Below, piece after piece: positions 56,781 to 64,000 of a DNA stretch of 64,000 nt. The translations under genes and the position numbers were made by a program. Source of the stretch: Diphasiastrum complanatum. Taxonomy: Eukaryota; Streptophyta; Lycopodiopsida; Lycopodiales; Lycopodiaceae. The notes under the pieces are model-generated. The model was not told the origin of the DNA, searched no databases, and was given only the letters and a program-made list of their open reading frames with translations. Where the stretch lies: positions 1,717,463 through 1,781,462 of the forward strand of contig CM055108.1 in the NCBI GenBank assembly GCA_029204225.1, given 5' to 3'. How positions within the stretch are numbered: position 1 is the stretch's first letter; the number at the start of each line of letters is the position of its first letter.

Positions 56781-57199
56781 GTATCTCTAGACGAGGTGAC
56801 CTTCTAACAATAACTAGTAGAATGTTAAATGGAACACGAGGTGGTCCACCACCACCTTCAACCATAATTGCAAATGACTAATGACAATGAAATTGGATCT
56901 AGATTTTTTAATCAAATCCTATCTCTGATCAAATCTATAAAAACTCTATCACTTGACAATAATCAGATTTCTAATCTTTGGAAAATAGATTTTAATCGAG
57001 CGATTAGCACTTTTTTAGAATCAATATCAAAATATAACAGAATGTTCCAGAATTTTGACAGCAGCTAGATTTAGTAGATCAAAACTCAAAAATAGTATTG
57101 GCGAAGGTTTCTTAGGCGAAGATTGACTCGACAAAGGTTCTTCACTGCTATTTTGGATAAAAATCACTCTATCTCTCACTCTCTCTCTCTCTAACTCGT

Positions 57200-57425
57200 G
57201 TTGAGACTGATGCTCATACACTAATTTCTTGTACTTTTGTTCATTTAATGATTCATTGCTATCATTCTCTAATTCTTAGCATGCTAGAGCATGGTTACGC
57301 CATAAGTTTTGTACTAGATCTCGCTATTCAATCTAGAATCAGATTATTGTGCTAATCATAAAGCTTAAAAAGATCTATCATACTTGTAAATTATCCCCAT
57401 ACGTGTGAATTTTGGAAATTTTGTC
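57200..57425 (+). repeat. LTR remnant related to copia C7
   Basis: From TTAGCATGCTAGAGC to GTGTGAATTTTGGAAATTTT it resembles 60945-61104 in order and spacing (AACTAGATCT..AT.CTCAATC..GAATCA..TTATGTGCTAA..., ending CCACATGTGTGAA...). No primer site follows. Divergence is high. Confidence 0.5.
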
Positions 57426-58860
57426 AATATCTTGTTTGATTTGAGTGGATTTTCTTGTTTGAAATCTAATTTGATTGTTGAGAAGGGGAAGCTATATAGA
57501 TCACAATTCTTAAGATCCATTTGGATCTGAGAAATCAGATAAAACAACAAAAATCATTCATTTTTGTCAAATTTGGTGGAAAAAGAAGGCAAATTCATCA
57601 TCAGACTTGATAATTTTTTGCTCCCTAGCAAAGAACCTTCGCTGAGTTGCAGACAACACCGTCTTCATACAAAGGATTTTTAGTTTGAAAGGCGAAGATC
57701 AATCAGTGAGTTGGGCAAACGTTAAGTCAGTGTCAGTTGTCAAATTAATCTATTTTTGTCAAAAAAAAAAGACTTTTTTTTGTAAAAATAACAATATTAC
57801 TCTTGAACCTTCACCTGAACCTTCACCGACTCTTTTGAGGATTCTAAATAAAGTATTTCATTATTTTTGAGTTTGGCGAAGGTTAGATCTATCAAGATCA
57901 TCCAAAAAGTCTATTTTAGTCCTCGTAAAGCTGCAAAAACCTATTGTTCATCAAAAAGAACCTTTGTCAGTTCTACCTTAGCTTTATATGTTCTAAATCT
58001 ATTAATTGTCAATCCGACGAAGGTTAATATTACCAGATTTGTTGAAAACAGTCCCACCTAGATATGTCAGATCCATATAGCTCGAGTTCTATCTAGGCCA
58101 AATTTGGCATTTACATTTGTGAAACAACATACTTGCATAGTACAAAGTTTGTAGCAAGCCTAAAGTCAAGATGGATTATTTTTCAATTTCAACAGATATC
58201 TCCCAATTTAACTCTACAATGTAGTTTTAACCCTATTATGCCAAAACAAGATGCCTAAATGCAAGCTAACATTCATCCAAACATGTTGAAAATTGAAAAT
58301 TTGGCATAGCTTTCCGACAACCATGCCAAAATTGTAGCGAAAATTTTTTTATCCTTCACTCAACCCAAAATCCAAGCTCACAAGCATTAAGGAGACAAGG
58401 CTAGTTGTCATGTGGAGGTTCGTTCCCATGAGACCGATAACATATTTCATAATCCAGCATGCATAGATGATCCTTTAATACTAAGCATTAACACTACATC
58501 CATTAACACTAAGATCCACAATGATGATAGAAGTTTACTCTTCTCGCTCTCCCTTTATCTCTAGAAAAAAGCACAAGAATGATCCAATAAACATCAAATC
58601 CAACAATCAACAATAACAAAGAAAGCATGAGAGATGGAAGAAGAAAGATAGAGAGCAAGGACATTCCTTATCCATTTCATAAGAGGGTCAACCTGCTTGT
58701 ATTGAAATGAAGAGAACATGTACAAATGATTTGAATTTACTACTCTATATAAAGGATTTTACGGCTTTTGGCCAATTTCTACCTCCCTAACTATTCAAAT
58801 TTGAAAAAGTATGGAAACTCATTCAAAAATTGGAGGGAACCAATTTGAATTTGATTTTGG
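57426..58860. other. Unassigned sequence with scattered CGAAGGTT motifs
   Basis: From about 57105 to 58025 the motif (G)CGAAGGTT or its inverse AACCTTCGC recurs several times, sometimes as AACCTTCACC(T/G)GA. Otherwise AT-rich with no coding sequence recognised. Confidence 0.35.
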
Positions 58861-58867
58861 TGGGAAC

Positions 58868-59232
58868 CCCTATTTTATTCACTAACTTGACTTTCAAGTC
58901 TATGACATTAAAAGTCCCACAAAAAGAACTTTTATTAACTTCTAACTAATGAAATAACTATGTGATCATCAGGTTGGACTTACACACGCAGGGTGACAAA
59001 TCTCTCTCACTTATTGACTAGGGTTAGGTTTGCCTCGATATCTGCAGACCCTCCAACAACTATCAAAAGATTATTGTATTTTTGTAAAAAATGTTTATTT
59101 GTCACCCTGTGTGTGTAAGTCCAACCTGATCATCACATAGTTATTTGATTAGTTAGAAGTTAATAAAAGTTTTTTTTTTGGGACTTTTAATGTCATAGGG
59201 CTTGAAAGTCAAGTTAGTAAATAAAATAAGGG
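58868..59232. repeat. Hairpin element: ~133-bp inverted arms, 97-bp loop
   Basis: 58868-59000 and 59098-59232 are near-perfect inverted copies (CCCTATTTTATTCACTAACT at the outside, GGGTGACAAA inside). Differences are few, such as TTAGTTAGAAG against TCTAACTAATGA and an A- or T-run length change. The form suits a MITE or a young inverted duplication. Confidence 0.88.
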
Positions 59233-59975
59233 TTATCTTAGTTATTTATTGTTAAATGATTTTATTGTTAAATAATATTTTTTAGAAATTAAGCATATCA
59301 TTTTAAATTCTAGATTTGTTTAGTTTACTTGATTATTAAAATACAAATACCAAATTACAAACAAGTTATCAGATTTATATTGATTTTTTTTTTAAATTTA
59401 CAATCACTCAATTTAAGAACTATTTTTCATAATAACAAATTTCACGCACATAATGTTTTTACTTTTTGAGCCATTCCAATATAGAAAATTTTGTAATACT
59501 CTATCCAAATTTTAAATATTTGCAAAATATAACATCTTGCAAAATAATTAATTCATTTCTAAATTTAGAATTAAGAAATTATTTGAATTTTAAAAAATCA
59601 TAAGTTCCTTGAAAAAAATGGGTCTTGCGCCATTTCTCATTTCATAAGATTTCGCGTTTTTTGTTTCGATGTTTATATATTCATCAATTGGGCGTAATAT
59701 TTTTGTTTCTACCTTGGTTGATTTTGCAAAGTGAAATCTGCATTTGGTTTTGTTTTTCCTATTGCAAGTTTTTTTTTGTGTTTTTATGTTTGTGGATTTG
59801 CATTGTTTTACAATCATGTTGTAACATGTTGTTGTCTGTACACACACACACACACATACACACGTATAAATTCATCCAAAAAATATTCTATTTTGCAATC
59901 TTGATTTGTCCAAAAATTGGCACTTTTGAAGTCCATATTACACCATGATCATGTTGGCTACCGTGGCAAGTCTTT
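59233..59975. other. AT-rich unassigned sequence
   Basis: Very AT-rich, with a short CA repeat at 59838-59862. No coding or structural feature supported. Confidence 0.35.
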
Positions 59976-59984
59976 TGAGGTTGT

Positions 59985-60860
59985 GACATAAAAATTCTCT
60001 TCAATGGTCCTGTTGAAGAAAGTGGTCTAGACATCCGTTTGATGGACTTCGATATCTACTACAGCTGCAAAGGAGAGTAGCAAACAGATTAAAGCATGCT
60101 TGACAACTAGGCTAAACATCTCAGAATAGTTCAGATCTGGAATCTGGAAATAGCCTTTGGCAACCAGGCTGGCTTTGTATCGATTCAGCCTTCCTTTAGC
60201 ATCATACTTCATCTTGAATATCCATTTGCATGGAATCAGATTTTTTTCTTTTGGCTGCTCAATGACTGTCCATGTTTGATTCTCTATTAAATACTCGAAT
60301 TTAGTGACCATCGCTGCTTTCCATTGATCAGCATCAAGGTAGACATCGCCTCCAAAACTGTAGTTGGTTCCTGCATGAAGTAGCAGGCTGCTTTGTCCAT
60401 AAATCTAGATGGAGGCTGTCTAGGTCGATTCGATCTTCTCGGCTGAAATTTGACCACCTGCTATTTAGACTCATTTTCCGAGATTGTATCGATTTTCTAA
60501 TTTTTGATCATGAAATCTTTTTCGATACATGGATCAAAAATTTCTTCAATACTTGGATCAAAAATTTCTCGAGCTTTTTCCTTGTGGATGGTAAATCGAT
60601 CTTCCATAAAATGGACATCTCTATTCATAAATGTTTTTACTGTTTCCAGATTGTAGAGCTTGTATGTCTTGTGATCTAGGGAGTAGCCAATGAAAATCGA
60701 TTTTCTACTTTTGTCATCCAGTTTCTTCTTGAGATCTTCAGGGCTCTGAGCATAAACAATGCAACCAAACACTTTAATATTCTTGAGTGATGGTTTTGAT
60801 AATGTCTAGATGTGGATGAAAGTAGGAGAGAGATGGTTCTACCTTGAGCTACACCAATCT
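59985..60860 (-). pseudogene. Copia integrase C-terminus and RT N-terminus fragment
   Basis: Minus strand from 60860: a TAG where Trp is expected (HI*TLSKPSLKNI), then KVFGCIVYAQSPEDLKKKLD and SIFIGYSLDHKTYKLYNLET (integrase C-terminal part), and MNRDVHFMEDRF. RT follows at 60027-60311: FEYLIENQTWTVIEQPKEKN, PCKWIFKMKYDAKGRLNRYK, SLVAKGYFQIPDLNYSEMF, HQTDV then a TAG. A short repeat EIFDPSIEEIFDPCIE lies in the linker. Cut at both ends, no LTR. Confidence 0.88.
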
Positions 60861-60879
60861 CCATAAATATATGTAGGCT

Positions 60880-61104
60880 CTCTCATAACTTTTGATGAAG
60901 AATAAATCTTTGAAGCTATTTTTGATATTGAATGCAATCATTCTTTAAATATTAACATGCTAGATTGTGCTTTGGTTATAGATTTTAGAACTAGATCTTG
61001 ATACTCAATCCGGAATCAATTTATGTGCTAAACACAAAACTTAACAAGATCATTCACACTTGAGGATTATTCTCCACATGTGTGAACTTGTTGGAATTTT
61101 ATCA
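60880..61104 (+). repeat. Copia C7 5' LTR, right part
   Basis: Ends GGAATTTTATCA at 61104, followed at once by a primer binding site. The left end is uncertain; the LTR may be truncated by the preceding copia fragment near 60860-60900. Confidence 0.65.
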
Positions 61105-61117
61105 TGGTATCAAAGCG
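61105..61117 (+). promoter_or_regulatory. Copia C7 primer binding site
   Basis: TGGTATCAAAGCG, a variant of the initiator tRNA-Met-complementary site, right after an LTR end in CA. Confidence 0.85.
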
Positions 61118-61289
61118 AAATTAAGCTTTGCATGCTATTATCACTGTTTGTGCAAGAATTTGTGAGCCCAATTCAAGCAAAAAAGCTATTTATCACTTTT
61201 CTTTTCCTTTTCTTGAAAAGTGTTTGGATCAAAGAGGATAGAATCAAGATTTTCAGATCAGAATTGACATTGTACAAAATTTTGAAATT

Positions 61290-61860
61290 ATGCGCATGTG
61301 AAAATCAGAAGAGCAAGAAAAAGATAGTCAAGTGTTTCTTTTGTGGCAAGAAGGGGCACTATGCTCAAAAAGAAAAATCAGATCAAACAAGCAAATCTCT
61401 TTAATGAGAAAGGAGACTTTATTGCAAGTGAAGAAGAAGGATCCCTCATGGTGTCAAGCTTTTCTTCAACACCCTTCAAGAAGGATGGAACATGGTACAT
61501 CGATAGTGGTGCCTCATCGCATATGTGTTGTTCAAAGGAGTCTTTTGACTCTATTGTACCTTATAAAGGACTTAAAAAATATATTTATATAGCAAATGAT
61601 CATGAATGCTCTATTGAAGGAATCGGCATTATTCCATTAAAACTTGCTTCTTCTAAAGTTCTATCACTTTCCAATGTTCTTTTTGTTCCTAACCTTACAA
61701 AGAACTTGATAACTGTTGGAAATTTGCTTGATTGTGGTTGTGATGCAAAATTCAATGCCAATACTTGCTTTATTAAGAAAGGTGATGAGATCCTAGCTAA
61801 TGGACCTAGATATGGTGGCATCTTCAAGTTAAATTCTTATGAGAACGCTTTCTTGTGCTT
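61290..61860 (+). pseudogene. Copia C7 zinc knuckle and protease
   Basis: Almost all of gag is deleted: only 180 bp separates the primer site from the knuckle CFFCGKKGHYAQKE (last Cys not present in this frame). The protease is well preserved: DGTWYIDSGASSHMCCSKES (D-S-G), then SNVLFVPNLTKNLITVGNLL and CFIKKGDEILANG in one open frame 61343-61897. The frame leaves protease and pre-integrase spacing near 61855. Confidence 0.88.
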
Positions 61861-62450
61861 ATTTCCCATCTCAAAGTGGGGTTGCCGAAAGAAATAATCG
61901 GTCTCTATGTAAATGTGCTAAAGCAATCCGAGTTAAAGCTTCTTTGTCTATTTAATATTGGGGAGAAGCAATTAATTGTGCAAATTTTTTGTGCAATAGA
62001 TTACCTCACAATACACTTGCAAGAAGATCATTATATGAAGTTTGTCTTGTTAAAGAAGAGACCTAAGGTTAATCACCTTAGAGTTTTTGGATGTGCTTGC
62101 TTTGTTCATGTACCCTTGGAAACAAGGAAACAAGATTATCAAAATTCAGTCAAAGAGATCATTGTTGGATACTCATCCAACAAGAAGGCATACAGAATTT
62201 ATATTCCCTCTACCTCAATTACAATTGAGAGTAGAGATGTTATTTTTCATGAGAATCAAAAATACATCTTTGATGAGGCTGAGATCAAAGATTCTCAAAA
62301 GGATTCTCCTATCATGACCCATGAAGATTATCATGGAGAGATGGGGCCGAGAATTGAGGAGGAGTCACCTCAAGTCTCTCACCACAGAGATCACAAAGAG
62401 AAAGATTCGAGCCTAAGAGGCTCTCATATGGAGATAAAGGCAAACAAGTG
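61861..62450 (+). pseudogene. Copia C7 integrase C-terminal half
   Basis: After a deletion of the pre-integrase domain and the first two catalytic Asp regions, the sequence resumes at SGVAERNNRSLCKCAKAIR (the Glu of DDE) near 61875-61930, then NHLRVFGCACFVHVPLETRK and IIVGYSSNKKAYRIYIPSTS. The long open frame ends at 62541 with a shifted tail. Confidence 0.85.
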
Positions 62451-64000
62451 GATCTCAATGCCACTAATTATGCATATTTTGTTTCACATGAAGAGTCAAA
62501 GGATGTATATGAAGTACTCAATTCAAAAGAATGGTTTCTAGCCATGAAGGAGGAATATGATGCATTGATTGCCAACAAGACATGGGAGCCTGTGGATCTT
62601 CCATCCAACAAGCACACTATTGGTTGCAAATGGGTTTTTCGAGTCAAATATAATCAAGATGGCACAATCAACAAGTATAAGGCAAGACTTTGTGAAAAGG
62701 GCTTTGCCCAAGTTTATGGACTTGATTATGAGGAGACTTTTGCTCCAGTTGCAAAGATGGTATCAATTAGAATGATCATTTCTATTGCTTGGATTTTTTC
62801 AAGTGGCAAGTTTCTCAACTAGATGTCTCAAATGGTTTTTTAAATGGATATCTAGAAGAATAAATTTATATGGAACAACACCTTGGGTTCATAAAGACAA
62901 GACCAAAGTTTTTTTCTCTTTAAAGGTCTCTATGGACTAAAGCAAACACCAAGATCGTGGTATTCTCGACTTAACACTTTCCTTATCTCACTAGGATTCA
63001 ATCTTAGTAACTATGATCCTTCCTTGTATATCAAGTTATATGAAAGTGATATTGTCATTCTTCTGATTTATATTCATGATATTATCCTAACAAGAAGCTG
63101 TATCAATTTAGCTTAAGAAACCAAAATTGCACTTGGAAGAGAATTCAAGATGCAAGATCTTGAAAGAATTCGTTACATCTTAGGATTAGAGATTGACTTC
63201 CATAATGAGAAAGCTTTTGTTTGTCAATCCAAGTATGCTCTTTCAATGTTGAAAAAATTTAATATGCTAGATTGTAAGAGTATTGATACTCCTATGGAGC
63301 AAATTGTAAAAGATCCTAACAAAGGTGATGAAAGATCCTTTGTGGACATCACTGTTTTTAGTTGTCTTATAGGCTCCTTAATTTGGCTCACCATAACTAG
63401 GCATGATGTAAGTTTTAGTGTTCATAAGTTGAGCCAAGCTATGCAAAATTCTAGTATTCATCATTGGAAAATGGCCAAAAAAGGTCTTAGGTACATATCT
63501 TCAACCTATGATTATGGTTTGTTATACAAAAGTGAAGATCTTTCTATTGTTGGCTATTGTAACTCGGATTTTGCTAGTGATAAAGTAGATCAAAAATCTA
63601 CAAGTGCATATGTCATATACCTTGGAGGAAATTTAATATCTTGGCTTTCCAAAAAGAAAGATACCATATCACTCTCATCTTGTGAAGTGAATATAAGACA
63701 CTTCCTACTACAACAAAAGAAGTGCTTTGGATCAAGGGGTTGCTTAAGACTATCAAGGAAGATGATCTACCATTAATCATGTGTGACAATATTTTAGCAC
63801 AAGCCCTTGCCAACAATCCAATATTTTATGCAAGGAGCAAACACATCGAAGTTGCACATCACTTCGTGAGAGAGAAACTCATTGAAGGGAAAATCTACTT
63901 GGAGCACATCATCTTGTATTGCAGATGTAGCGCCCTTGGTTCACCTGTCACACATAGCTTCGTTCCCAAGGAAATAGTGCTTCCCTTCCAAAGTTAGCTT
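62448..64000 (+). pseudogene. Copia C7 reverse transcriptase and RNase H, to right edge
   Basis: RT starts at 62448: VLNSKEWFLAMKEEYDALIA, NKTWEPVDLP, CKWVFRVKYNQDGTINKYKA, GLDYEETFAPVAKMVSIRMI. Broken frames at 62820-63120 carry LDVSNGFLNGYLEE, a TAA, then LKQTPRSWYSR-like text; the YVDD position reads IYIHDIIL, so the catalytic Asp pair is changed. The 63150-63776 frame holds DLERIRYILGLEIDFHNEKA, SIDTPMEQI, and RNase H SDFASDKVDQKSTSAYVIYL, SWLSKKKDTISLSSCEV. A frame change leads to MCDNILAQALANNPIFYARS and KHIEVAHHFVREKLIEGKI up to about 63990. Confidence 0.9.

Overview
This is nuclear DNA of a land plant with a large, repeat-rich genome. The evidence is plant-type Ty1/copia and Ty3/gypsy retrotransposons (reverse transcriptase, integrase, RNase H and gag knuckles), tRNA-Met-type primer binding sites, a plant STP-type hexose transporter with GT-AG introns, and long TC and TG/AG microsatellites. 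The sequence alone does not show whether it is a fern, lycophyte, gymnosperm or angiosperm. There is no prokaryotic or organellar content, no rRNA and no CRISPR array. Roughly three quarters of the window is decayed and nested transposon.

Layout. 1-3.67 kb: minus-strand gypsy element G1, gag to integrase, cut by the left edge. 3.67-14.0 kb: second minus-strand gypsy element G2, split by a 5.4-kb copia element C1 (7062-12455) with a 5-bp target duplication. 14-18.9 kb: copia fragments, (TC)55, and an isolated LTR. 18.9-24.3 kb: a mosaic of gypsy and copia reverse transcriptase pieces, including a gypsy-copia chimeric open frame, joined to gypsy element G3, whose RNase H is split by a 1.7-kb foldback element. 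24.3-26.8 kb: plus-strand copia C3 whose premature stops are all TAG. 26.9-36.4 kb: copia and gypsy pieces, a tRNA-like SINE head, and two diverging copia LTR-gag ends arranged head to head. 37.0-41.6 kb: a non-autonomous LTR element carrying one unrecognised ~680-codon reading frame.

42.3-50.5 kb is the most gene-like part. It holds a complete four-exon sugar transporter gene (minus strand, 516 codons plus stop) with a TATA box, then 4 kb of intergenic DNA. At 50.5-51.7 kb there is an intron-containing gene-like remnant that resembles the catalytic part of a DDE transposase and is not from an LTR element. 52.3-54.5 kb is a gypsy gag with four zinc-knuckle-like motifs. 54.8-56.3 kb is a second copy of a segment at 36.3-42.3 kb, lacking 4.6 kb of it. 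56.3-59.9 kb is mostly unassigned and includes a near-perfect ~133-bp-arm hairpin. 60-64 kb holds a minus-strand copia fragment and then a plus-strand copia element with PBS that runs to the right edge.

The sugar transporter is the only gene that looks intact and host-functional. The rest records several rounds of insertion, deletion, recombination and point decay, much of it consistent with deamination at methylated CHG sites.
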